From Dermatophagoides farinae (taxonomy: Eukaryota > Arthropoda > Arachnida > Sarcoptiformes > Pyroglyphidae), in the NCBI RefSeq assembly GCF_024713945.1, contig NC_134678.1, forward strand, positions 2,170,001-2,234,000: a stretch of DNA of 64,000 bases. Direction: 5' to 3'. Made by a program: the position numbers and the translations under genes. Within the stretch, counting starts at the first letter, position 1. Each line of letters opens with the position of its first letter. Below are positions 22,080 to 33,551 of the stretch, in pieces. The notes beneath the pieces are model-generated. The model saw only the letters and a program-made list of their open reading frames with translations, was not told the origin of the DNA and did no database searches.

Positions 22080-22980
22080 ATGATTCATTCGGTATTGATA
22101 TTCAATACACAAGGAAAACCAAGATTGATTAAATTCTATGAATATAATTATGTAAGTAATCATTATGAAACTAACTAAATTGAAAAAAATTCTACAATTT
22201 TCATTTTTCATTTTTTTTTGAAAATCATCATATTAGCCACCAGACATTACCAAAGAAATTATACGCTGTGCATATGATCTAATACATTATCGTGATTATT
22301 CGGAATGTCAATTTATTGAAACTGATATGTAAATTAAGAAATTTTTTTTGCAAACAAAAAAAAAATAAAAATAAAAATTGAATCAATTTTTGTTCCATAG
22401 TTTCGATATGGCAAACACTCGCTGTCAAAGGCCAAAATTGGATGAACAATTATTGCTAATGTATCGTCAATATGCAACATTATACATTATATTCATTGTT
22501 GATAATGGTGAAAATGAATTGGCCATATTGGATCTTATACAAGTGTTTGTTGAAGCAATGGATCGATGTTTCAATGCTGTCTGTGAATTAGATCTCATTT
22601 TTAATATGCATAAAATTCATTATATTTTAAATGAAATTATTGTCGGTGGAATGGTCATCGAGACCAATTTGGATGATATTTTATCACGTTATAAAGAACA
22701 ATGTAAATTGGAAAATGAATCGGTATGTCAATATTTTTTTTTTTGTTCAAAATTTTATGTACGGACGGTGTTGAAAGAATCTTGTGCAAAAAAAAAAACA
22801 AAATTATTTGGATCTAGAAACAAAAAAATTGCAAATAATTTCATCTATATTGTATAGGATCAACAAATTCAAGGAATAAAAGCAATGGCTAAATTACGAC
22901 ATCAAATCAATTTGGAAGGACATATCAAGACATTGCAAAAAAATTTAAAACAAGGATTAAAAACTGCTACTAAAACATAA
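22080..22980 (+). CDS. AP-3 adaptor complex sigma subunit
   Basis: Four exons: 22080-22151, 22237-22328, 22401-22722, 22858-22980; 202 residues. It is the small chain of the AP-3 coat, which sorts cargo from endosomes and Golgi to lysosomes and lysosome-related organelles. The longin-like sigma fold is visible from the first residue: MIHSVLIFNTQGKPRLIKFY, then YRQYATLYIIFIVDNGENEL, AILDLIQVFVEAMDRCFNAV, CELDLIFNMHKIHYILNEII and VGGMVIETNLDDIL. ELDLIF and GGMV-ET are sigma-3 hallmarks. The last exon supplies the basic C-terminal helix. Exon 1 ends in a GTAAGT donor. Confidence 0.95.
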
Positions 22981-23015
22981 AATTGTATAAATAATCAGTT
23001 GAAAATAACAAAAAA

Positions 23016-23027
23016 AATAAATTTATT
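23016..23027. terminator. Palindromic poly(A) signal shared by AP-3 sigma and PREB
   Basis: AATAAATTTATT reads AATAAA on both strands. It lies in the 73-bp gap between the two convergent stop codons (22980 and 23054), 35 bp after one and 26 bp after the other. Confidence 0.65.
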
Positions 23028-23053
23028 TTTCTTCTTTTTTTTGGACCCTATAA

Positions 23054-24691
23054 TCATAAATCAAAATAATTCATGGTTACATAAATGAATAGAATAAACA
23101 AAACAAAGAATAAAAATGAACCAAAAAATCCTAAAGTGGCTGTTGTAATGAGAATAAAAAGAAAAAATTAATTTCAATAATAATTTTTACAAATAATAAT
23201 CATTTTTATTTACCTCGTTTGGGAATTTTATGCAAAACAATTCGATTGTCAACCGAAACAGATACTAAAGCTGCATCAACATCACCACCAACAAGTTCTA
23301 ATGATGCCTGTGTGGTTGAAAGAAATTCAATACCAGTAACAAATATGTTATGAGCTTGACTGAATTGATAACATCGTTGAAGACTGAATGCAATGAATAC
23401 ATCAATGTCACCGGTTTGTTTTCCGACAGCTAAAAATCTACCATCATCACTAGAATAATGAATGAATTATTAATTTGAATTGTAATTTAAACAATCAAAT
23501 ACCTGATTGCCATGGCAAAAAGTGGAACATCACCGGCTGAAATAATTTTTTGCATATAATATTGATCTTTCTGTATGGTCCATTTACAAATGTATGAATC
23601 TAATTTGGCTCGACTGTTGAGCGCTACAAAAAGGCGTACATTATTTTCATCACCTTCAACTATTGAGTAACGACATAATCGAGGTAAATATTTTGCATTG
23701 GTAAATATTGAAAGCTTTTCTTTATTCGTTGGTTTTGGTATCACTTGACTATGTTCCAATGATGTGACCAATTTGTAATTGTTAATATTCCAGATTAAAC
23801 TACGGCCATCTCTGGATACGCTAGCTAGATGACGACCAGATGGATGAATATCTATATCATCGATTTCATTTTCATGAGCTTTGAGTCTAGTTAAAAGTTT
23901 ATAATTCGGAAGCTGCCAGAATCCAATATGACCATCGGCTCCGGCACTAAAAACCATATTGGCATTCAATGAATATTTAATCAATTTTTGATAAGGTTCA
24001 TCCGAATGAAAATCTGTTTGAAAACTTTCTTTAAGATCAAAATCAAAAATATAATCAGGAATGGTATTTGGAACGGAATTTTTCTTATCACCGTCTTGGT
24101 TATCATTATGATGAATATCACTATCTGTTTTAAGTTTATTCTTAATTTCGACCGTCGGACCATGATATTCTTCGATATTCTCTTCAATATCTTCGATAGA
24201 GTTCTGTGAACTTAGGCTCATATGTCGACGACGAAGATAATTGCTTGAAGAATTATTTTGATCATTTGAATGATCATCATGATGATTAGTAGTCAGACCG
24301 TTTTTGAATCTAAATTTTACATCATAAATATGGCACATTCCTTGCATTCCACCGCAAGCCAATTCAAATAAATATTTCGATGATGGAATCACACACATAT
24401 TCATGATTGCATTTGCACCTGTAGAAAATTCCAACAAATAGTGATTGGTAATTTAGTAATAATCATTTTCTACTCACCAACATCAAAATGTGTTGCCAAC
24501 GTTGCTCTGGCCGTATTTGTTACAGGATCATAAGTTAATTCATAAATTTCAAAAGGATTTGATATCCCAGTTTTAGCCATACCTCCACCACCACCGATCA
24601 GAATATGACGTTCAGAAATTGATTTAATACAATAGATTGGAAAATTGACTCGAGCCAATAGACTAGCCCTTTGTATATCTTGTTCGGACAT
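23054..24691 (-). CDS. PREB/Sec12, ER guanine-nucleotide exchange factor for Sar1
   Basis: Four exons: 24478-24691, 23503-24418, 23214-23449, 23054-23139; 483 residues. Sec12/PREB loads GTP on Sar1 at ER exit sites and so starts COPII coat assembly. It is a WD-type propeller: FPIYCIKSISERHILIGGGG then GMAKTGISNPFEIYEL (the family's K-loop region), and later blades such as MVFSAGADGHIGFWQLPNYK, IDIHPSGRHLASVSRDGRSL and DDGRFLAVGKQTGDIDVFIA. Between early blades there is an acidic, Asn/His-rich insert of about 90 residues. The last exon is a TM helix (GFFGSFLFFVLFILFIYVTM) anchoring the protein in the ER, as in PREB. Confidence 0.94.
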
Positions 24692-25006
24692 TTTTTTACT
24701 CGGTTAAATTGCTGATTCAAACAATAAAAACAACGAAAAAAAGGTGATGAATAGCGAAAAAATCATCAAAATTCGGTGTATGCATGCATAACACGTAAAC
24801 ATTAAATCACCGCTTCACAAATATATTTCCATGGTGATATAAATCGTATGGTAGGATCGTTCATAAACACTAGTTCATAGAAATTCAAATTTTATACGAA
24901 ATATATTTACAGAAAAATCAATCTTTATTTTCATTAATATTTCATCGATTCAGATTATGAATAAAAAAATCATTTGAGTAAATTTCAATCAATCAAAAAC
25001 AAATAA
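24692..25006. other. Intergenic, PREB promoter side
   Basis: 315 bp between the PREB start and the methyltransferase stop. AT-rich; nothing further recognised. Confidence 0.6.
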
Positions 25007-25968
25007 TTATTTCTGTATGATGATTCTGATCTGTCCATATGTTAATTCATATTTATCGGGTATTCCATTTGCTTCGATAATTTCGCGCGAATAAAGTCGT
25101 AGAAAAGCATTCTTGACATAATCACTTAATCCTGAAGCCATTATAGAGTTTCTTTTGATTGGATCTTTTTCGATCAAATATTTTTTCGTCAAATTAGGAA
25201 AATATGGCAGAACATCTGTTTGAAAAGAAAATGAAATATGAAAAAAATGGATAAACAATTCTTTTAAAGAATCTACTTACTTGATCGAAATTCATCTTTA
25301 GGATAAAGTTGCTGAAGATGAAGTAATTCAATCCAATGAATATTGAATTTATTTTTCTCAAATAAAGTTCTCAATTGTTCTTTCTGTTCATTTTCACTTG
25401 GAATGACGATCAATTCAGAGAATTTATCACGTTCATCTTGTGTTAAATCGGTGAATAAATCTAATAATGTGGTTACATTTGAATAACACATGCCACCTGG
25501 TTTCAATAATCTGTAAATATTTTGAACAGCAAGATTTTTATCCTCAATCCAATGGAGTACACGATTCGAAATGATTAGATCAACTTGATTTTCGTATTTA
25601 CGAATCACTGGATCCAATTTATCCCATGGTAATGATATATCTAAAACCTGATAACGAATACGTGGTGATGGATAATTTTTCTGTGCAAATTTAATTGCTC
25701 TCATATCAATATCAATGGCCATAATTTGTTCACATCGAAGTCGACAATCGATTAAACTTGTTACACGGCCACTACCGCAGCCAATATCCATAACAATGTC
25801 ATAGCTAGAATAATTTCAATGCAAATTAATTATTTGGTTATTCGACAAAAACAAACAAGTAAATACTTACTTATAGCCATTATCATCAATAATATTGTCT
25901 AGAAGATTATTAGCATCACGAAGATGGGCATGATTTGAATAATCAAATTCTGCAATATCGATTTCCAT
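25007..25968 (-). CDS. SAM-dependent methyltransferase, juvenile-hormone-acid-methyltransferase-like
   Basis: Three exons: 25871-25968, 25281-25804, 25007-25215; 276 residues, the size of insect JHAMT. It is a Rossmann methyltransferase: motif I is IVMDIGCGSGRVTSLI (Gly-rich SAM loop at 41-45), the acidic end of beta 2 is IMAIDIDMRAIKFA, motif III is VLDISLPWDKL, and VDLIISNRVLHWIEDKN with LLKPGGMC are the next blocks. The S-N-x-x-L-H-W step and overall length fit the JHAMT group, which in arthropods methylates farnesoic or juvenile hormone acid. Substrate cannot be read from the sequence, and mites carry several such paralogues (general knowledge). Other small-molecule methyltransferases are possible. 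Confidence 0.85.
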
Positions 25969-28386
25969 TTTTGACCATTCACTACAACAATTTTTAAAAT
26001 ATTACTTCAACAATAATAATAATAATAACAATGAAGACGATTGGAAAGAAATAAAAAAATTTGAAGATTTAATTCCAATTTGGTAGTATAATGTTGTATT
26101 ATATACTAGATCAAACTAGAACATTTGATATAAACACACAAAGACAATGTTCATTCGTTTGTCCGTATGTTCATATGTTTGAATACAAATAAATAATCAA
26201 TCGATGGTGTCATCAATGCGTTCTCTCTCTCTCTCTCTTTGCCAATATGGGTAAACATAATAATAATCATCAACATTATATATTGGATTTAGCATTGAAA
26301 ACATTGCTGAACATCATCATCATGTCGGGGTGATTTCCTAATAAGGATTTACCATCATCATGATGATGATGATGATGATGATGATTGGGTTGTTTACAAT
26401 CAATTCAATCATCGAAAATTTTATTTTTTGAACCCAAATCTTATCGGCAAAAATTTTTTTTTTTTTTTGTTCAATAAATACCAAGAAGTATATATTCAGT
26501 ATCATTGTACAATATTTTATCATTGAAAAGATTAGACAGATTTTTTTTTCGTTGTCATTTATTTGATTGAAAGCATAATAATGTATGTATATATTGGATG
26601 GCCAAAACAAAAACAAAGTACCAAAATATCATATTGTTTATCTATATCTCAAATGAGTGTGTGTATGTGTGTGTACAATGCATAAAATTGATGATTTTTT
26701 TTGTTAATTCTAAAATAAACGCTCAAATGATGATCACATGATGATAATTGTGTTGATGATGATGATGAGAAAAATTACTTTCAAAAATCATCATAATAAT
26801 AATAATTATTATTGTTATTATGAAAAAAAATGAATCCAAGAAATCGCGAAAAAAAAGTACACTTGCATGTGTTGACATGTTGATGATCATGTAAACATAA
26901 TAATAATAATAATAATAATTCCAATGTGTTATGAAAACTGTTATTTTTTTTCATTTAAAATTCCATTTGAAATTCTTATTTCAACAATAGCAAAAAAAAA
27001 AAAAAAAAAAATGCATCGACCACCATCACCACCACCACCACCACCATCATGCTGCCATTGAACATTGACAGAAATTGAATATAAAAAAAACAAGAAAAGA
27101 AAAAAAAATGGAACAAAAAGTGTGTTTGTATGTTATGCGGTTTTTTTTTCATGGATCGACCTTGACACTTATATATATAATTTATATATATATTATATTT
27201 AGGAGGGATAACATTTACTTCGTTATGTTTTTTTTTAGGTCACTTTCTTTTGGGCATCAAACAACATTTTTTTTCTGTTTTGTTTTGTTTCATATAGCAA
27301 TTGTTTTCGTTGTTTTGTGTTTGTATTACCGTATTATTTTTCATTTGTATACGTGTGTGTTTTGTGTGTGTGTGTGTGTGTGTAATTAAATTTCAAATTC
27401 AATTCATCATACACATACACACACGCACACAAATAAACAAACAAACAAACAAAGAAAACACAAACGAAACATAAAAATTGGTTTGTTAAATTCAAATGAA
27501 CAAAAGAACAAAAAAAAAATCTGATCATAATGATTTATTCAATTGATTTTCTTTTCACTCGTATCGATTACTATTTGAATGATAATGATTGAATGAATGC
27601 AAAATGCACATTTTGGAATTCAATTTTGATGAATTTCAATAATTGATGATGATGATGATGATAATAATAATTTGTTCGCTGCTATAATCGGATTCATATG
27701 AAATTTTTCAAAATTTTCTAAAAAAAAAAATATATTCGACCTTAGATACGGCCATTGCACTTGATTTGATTGAACATTGTGTGAATGGACTGACTGAATG
27801 AAAGAATGGTGAGCCAGAAATTCATCATTACGGTATTATAAATATCAACAGAGAAAGAGAGAGAATTTTCAAAAATCAAAAAAAAAAAATTTTTTTTTTT
27901 AATTTAAATTTAAATTTTGTCATCATTTTGTAAGGGAATTTATTTTTATTTTGGAACAAACAGCCAATATACACACTATAGTCCATTTGGATGCAAAAAA
28001 AAAGTAATAATAAAGAGAGACAGGAGACGATGGTGATGGATACAAGAGACGATTTTGTAAATTTGCCAAAAGTAAACTAAACAAACACAATATAATAAGA
28101 AGATATATAATATGCAAGCTACCTTGACCTATAGCGTGTAGTTTGATAAACAACAACCGGTCCGTTGTTGTCACCGTTATTTATTCATTCATTCATTCAT
28201 TCATTTTTCATTTTCATACATTCAATTCGTACAATTTTCTACAAAAAAAAAAAAAAAATTTTTTTCTTGACGGTGATCTGTGATCATATTTTTTTTTCTT
28301 CTTCAATTTGACGATTGATTTGTGCTATGTCGTTGTTGTTGTTGTTGTTGTTTGCATTATCAGTGACAACAACAACAACAACAACG

Positions 28387-28423
<37 letters not shown>

Positions 28424-29442
28424 CACAATCCATTTATGGATACCAGAAAAAAAATGTGGGAAAAAAAATCTTTTTTTTTTAATATTTCATTTCATTCAAG
28501 AAAAAAACAATGATTTTTTTTTCTCCTTTGTATACAATCAAAATAAGTTAATCCATCATACGCAATTTATAAACTGATGCAACAATTTCGTTTACATTAT
28601 CCATTTGTGAACAAGAAAAAAGAAACAACGAATGAATCCAATCCAATTTTTTTTTTTGCACACTCGATTCAAGAAGAAATAATGCACATCAAACCGTTTT
28701 TGATTACAAATCAATCATTTTCCACAAGCTCATTCACTTGTTTTACCTGATTTTATTATTATTTATTTATTTTTTTTGGCGACAAATCAATGAACCAAAC
28801 GTCAATTTTTTTTTACTTTTTTCTGGAAAAAAAATTTTAAAAGTTTAATGTCCGTTATATGATTTGATTACATCAACAAATATATATATATACTGAATGT
28901 TTAAAACATTTGATTTCTAGAAAAAAAAATGGAATGAAATGAAATGAAACAACTAAACAAAAACGACAACACATTATCATCATCATAATGATATATAAAT
29001 TTGGAAGTTATGACATTAAAAAAAAAAACATAAAGTGGATATATATTTGATTTTGGATGACAAATTTTCTTTCTTTTTTTTTTTGCTTTCTCTTTCTACT
29101 TCCCAAAAGGTGCAACGCACACGTACATAAACATAAATAGAAAGACATCATTTTCTAGTTAATAAATTAATTAAACCAAAACAGGAATAGGGTGAACAGA
29201 AACAAAAATTTATCATCGTGTTTTTTTTTTTTTTTAGTTATCATCGTAATCGTAATATATATCAAGATTCATCATGTGAAACAGAAAGGAATGAAAAAAA
29301 AATCAATTAAGTATTTGAATGGTAAAAATTTCAGAATAAATATGATTCATTGAATTGGATTTAATTGAATTTTGAATTCAACGTGTATTTTTTTTTTAAC
29401 TTTGGTCATTTTCAGAGTTTGTTCGGAATGTGTTTTTTGTTT
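25969..29442. other. Gene-poor, microsatellite-rich stretch
   Basis: No frame with protein-like composition. Contents: (TC)n at about 26221-26239, (GAT)n near 26358-26383, (TAA)n near 26898-26919, long poly(A/T), GT/CA runs near 27360 and 27412, and (ATTC)n near 28182-28203. It could be intergenic or a large intron of the minus-strand exons at 29.4-30.4 kb. Confidence 0.55.
28331..28418. repeat. (GTT)n/(AAC)n hairpin followed by (TG)14
   Basis: A (GTT)n arm at 28331-28351 and its perfect 21-base complement (AAC)n at 28366-28386 are separated by 14 bases. An uninterrupted TG run follows at 28391-28418. Confidence 0.85.
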
Positions 29443-29955
29443 CTAATATTTAGACAATTGTTGAGTGGTAGCCGCCAATGGATGTGTAATAACAGCAATA
29501 CGTGAATATTTTTCTTCCCAAAAATCATTTGAATTTAATGAATGTCGTGATAAATTATGATGATGATGATGATTATAATGACCATGGCTATTATTAAAAT
29601 ATTTATCATTTGTTGTATTTCCAAATGGTGAACGATTCATTGATGATGATGTTGATGAAAAATGATTGGAATTATAACGAGAATTTGTTGTTGTTGATGA
29701 TGATGATAATGATGAATTTAAACTTAGGCTACTTGATTGATGATGATGTGAACGTATTGGTGATGATGAACCAGATGATGATGATCCTGGCGATGATGAT
29801 GTTGATGATGACGAAGATGATGATGATGATGATGATGTTGCCATGAATGATCCACGTCTTGGAGATCGATCAATATCAGGAACAATTTGATCTCCATCAT
29901 TGCCAGGGTAGTTATTATTATGATAATTATTATTCCAACAACTTTTCCAACTCAT
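29443..29955 (-). CDS. Ser/His/Asn-rich frame of 170 codons, uncertain
   Basis: An open frame from ATG (MSWKSCWNNNYHNNN) to a stop. The middle is Ser runs coded by (ATC/TCA)n repeats and could be a microsatellite artefact. The ends are not simple: DGDQIVPDIDRSPRRGSFMA near the start and NDFWEEKYSRIAVITHPLAA at the C-terminus. It could be a disordered regulatory protein or one exon of a larger gene. No domain recognised. Confidence 0.4.
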   Translation of the reverse strand: MSWKSCWNNNYHNNNYPGNDGDQIVPDIDRSPRRGSFMATSSSSSSSSSSSTSSSPGSSSSGSSSPIRSHHHQSSSLSLNSSLSSSSTTTNSRYNSNHFSSTSSSMNRSPFGNTTNDKYFNNSHGHYNHHHHHNLSRHSLNSNDFWEEKYSRIAVITHPLAATTQQLSKY

Positions 29956-30131
29956 TTTTGAAATTCTTGATAAATATCATTGATTGAATTGAACGAAACA
30001 AAAAAAAAAAAAATAATGATCAAATTCAAATCATTCCACTATGAATGATAGGATTTGATCTCAAGAATAATTTAAGTAGTTATTGGATTGAATTGATGAA
30101 ATCATTATCATCATCATTCAACAATAATCAT

Positions 30132-30354
30132 CTAATTTAACCAATGCCAATTGTTGAAAAATGAATGATGATCAAATGATGATTCAATCGAATTTGTTGC
30201 AGATTGTTGCTTTTCTTGTAGTTGTCGTTGTCGTCTGTTACATGGAATTCGTTGATAATATCTATCCGTATCATTAATGTTATCATATGAAATAATTTGA
30301 TTGTTTTTACGATTTTTGTTGTTGTCTTCGTTACAGGCAGATAATGATTTGATA
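30132..30354 (-). CDS. Possible terminal coding exon of an unidentified gene
   Basis: Opens after an acceptor (TTAACAAACAG) in phase 1 and stays open for 73 codons to TAG. It reads SIKSLSACNEDNNKNRKNNQ, IISYDNINDTDRYYQRIPCN, RRQRQLQEKQQ and ends FFNNWHWLN. The composition is polar but not repeat-driven. No upstream exon was found within reach; it is on the same strand as the Ser-rich frame just downstream, but I could not join them in frame. Confidence 0.35.
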
Positions 30355-30707
30355 CTGTTTGTTAATAATGATTAGAAAAATTAAAACAAAACAAAAAAGA
30401 ATATGGAAAAAAATAGAGAGAAAAGATATACTATGGTGTGGATAGGTTTGGATCAATTAATATCTCCTTTCTCAATACACACACACACACAAATATTCTA
30501 TAGTTGGGTAGTATCATCTTTTGTTTTTTTTTCTCTATATTTGTGTGCATGTATGTCTTATGGATAAAAATTTTTTTGTTTGGGTTTTAATCATTATGAT
30601 GATGATGATGATGATGATGATGGCAAGTTGATGCGCGCTCGAGCAATACATACGTACATAATAATTGGTAGCATTATTTTTTGCCGTTATTATTGTCAAA
30701 TTGTCTG

Positions 30708-30739
<32 letters not shown>

Positions 30740-33551
30740 AATTGGATTGTGTCACAATCGATATATAGATGTGTTTTAAAATTTTGATGGTGATTTTTTT
30801 TATTGAAAAAAAAAATTTTAGGAAATCCGATTCGAAAAAATTATTTTTTTACGTTCTTTCAAACATACACACACACATAAATTACTATCATTTCTCATCA
30901 ATCATCGTTGAATTGCAAAGAATTTCACCAAAAAAAACAACGAATGACAACACCCACAACGTAATTTCAATATATAACAAAATTTTTAATTTAAAAATGG
31001 CTGAAAGTGAACACATAACACGCGCACAATTTTATACCTGCGTGTTTAAGTGTGTGACTGTGTGTGTGTGTGTGTGTGTTTAAAAATAACAACAAAGTTT
31101 TTGGATCATTTTTGGAACAAAATATAGCAACAGGAGATTTGAACTAAAAAAAAAAAAAAAAATGATTCAACAATAGCGACCAACAATCTCTCTCTCTCTC
31201 TCTCGCACTCTGTAAAGTTGCTGGCTCTTCATCATCGTTATCCATTCATTCATTCATCCATCACAAAATCATTCCAAAATGGTTTTTTTTTGTTGTTGTT
31301 GTTGTTGTTTTGCTACCAATGTGTATAATTGATGATGATGGTTGGTTTGTGTTTTTTTTATGAGTACAACTTGAATTATCAGCATCACACACACACACAC
31401 GCAGACAATTATAGATAGAAAAACAAGCGCGTGTAAATAGATTTTTGTAAATGGACCACATGGATGATTCAAATTCGGTAAAAGTAAAATGAAAGAGAAA
31501 ATTAAAATTGAATGAAAGAAAAAACAAAAATAGAGAAAAAAAGCAAAGAGACGAAAAGTAAGCAAAGTATCAAAATGATAAATATAGAGTGAAACGTTTG
31601 ATTCAAATGTAATGTTTCTGTTGGGTTGTTGTTATGACCCACCGGTAATTCGTTTTGGAAATCATTACCTTATCGATATTCAGATGAAATAATTTTATGA
31701 ATTCAAACAAGAATCGAAATAGAACTATCAAACACCATAATTTAACATTAAGTAGAATTTCATAATGATCACATCAAGTTGTGATGATTAAACTTTATGA
31801 GAAGTGTATATAAAGCCAAATGATGACCAATTTCAATGGGTGAAAAAAATCTTGAAATGTGATTTAGAATTAGTTATGGCCTAATAGTGTGTTATGCCCA
31901 CCTTTCAATTTCAAATTTATATTAAAATCATTAAACTACCCCCGAAAAATAAAAATTACAACAAAAAGTAGACATCAGACACATATATTGAGAAAAAAAA
32001 AGATTAATGAAGAGTGAAAGTGAAAGAGAAAGTAAAAAAACTAGAAAAATAAAGTGAGAGAGAGAGAGAGAGAAAAGTAGAATCTCAACATTTCATTAGT
32101 AGGATGTGTCATGTCTGTGTCTGTGTGTTCATGATGTTGTGAATGTTGTACATTCATCATCATCAGCAATAGTTTACTCATAATGATGTGATCGATTCTT
32201 GCATTATATAATTGTAGTATGAATAATAAATAAAGATGCAAGATGCAACAAGTGTCTAGTCTTTATAAACGTGTGTGTGGATGAGTGTGGATGTAAACAA
32301 GTGTTGATTACCAATTTATTGTATTTTATTTATTAAAAAACAAGGTAGAACGGAAATTGTGAATATCAATTTTTGTTGTTGATGTTGCTTTTGTTGTTTC
32401 AACTATTTTTCAAGGGTTTTTTTTGGTTACGGCTAGATTGGTTGGTAGTGGTGGTGGTGATGGTGGTGTTGTTGTTTGTCAGGAAAGAAACGCATTAAAA
32501 ATAAACAAATTAAATGAAAAGAAAACAACAGGTAGCAAATGTTTATGGATCGATATTCAATTTTTCTTCAGATGTAAATTTCCCCATAAATTATGATGAA
32601 TCATCAAAATCATTGTTGCATATCGATTGTATTGCTTTCGTATTCATTTCAATGGAATCAAATCGATTTATCTTTTTTTCTGGTTTTTCTATTTTTTTTT
32701 TGTTTTGTTTTTGTTCTTGTGTATCTATCCATTTCAAAAATTTCAATCTGAATTGAAAAAAAATAAAACAAAATCAAAAATAATAATGACAATATCCATC
32801 TTTTACCTGTATCGAAACGAGGGTGTTTTCATCATCGATGTCATTTCAAAACACACAAACCACAAATTGCATTTTAAAAAAACATCACTAACGTTTGAGA
32901 AAAATGATCAAAAAAGATGAAAAAAAATAATGATAAGTTATAGGTCTACAATTTAGTGACAAAATTTTAAATTGTTTGTCTGTTTGTCATTTCACGGGAA
33001 AAACATACAAATACGATTGATTTGATCATTTGATTCAATCATAGTTCTCACGAATTTCCTGAGAAATTTGGTTCTTTTTTAGTACAATCTTCATTTATTG
33101 CAACATTTGGAATCATATTTTAGCTGATAAATTGATAAAATAATCTGATAATCATCATCATTTTTGATAAATGAAATATACAATTTTGCAATTTTCAAAT
33201 TTAACCATGTATATCACATTGCTTATGAACGGATAGAGGCTGTCACGTGACCTTGAACAAATTTTTTTTTCAGCTGAAATTATTCTCGAGCTTTTGTTGA
33301 TTTTTTTTTTAATGTTCTGACGATTTTATAGGGGTGGTGATTGACGTATTCGTAAATTTTTTTAATTTCTTGTTTGTTTTTTCTTGGTGAATTTGTTATC
33401 ACACGAATTATCATAATCATAATAAATAATTCATTTAATCATTCTTCTCTGTAGTTACGTAATTTTAGCTTAGTTCATTTTTCAATTGTAGATTCTCTTT
33501 TCAAATCGATTGCAATATAAGATTCTTTCATCATCATAAAAACTAAATAAA
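30355..33551. other. Gene-poor stretch upstream of MPC1
   Basis: Microsatellites ((GAT)n near 30598-30622 and 30706-30740, GT near 31062-31080, TC near 31187-31204) and AT-rich DNA, with no supported coding frame. The right end holds the MPC1 promoter side. Confidence 0.55.
33242..33256. promoter_or_regulatory. E-box/CLEAR palindrome fused to an ERR-type half site
   Basis: GTCACGTGAC (33242-33251) is a perfect 10-base palindrome of the CLEAR/E-box type. It overlaps TGACCTTGA (33248-33256), the complement of TCAAGGTCA, the extended half site used by ERR/SF-1 nuclear receptors. It lies about 300 bp upstream of the MPC1 start codon. Binding is inferred from motif match only. Confidence 0.45.

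Noticed and set aside
28182-28203. Repeated ATTC units as a CRISPR-like array
   Set aside because: A plain tetranucleotide microsatellite with no spacers; CRISPR is not expected in an animal genome.
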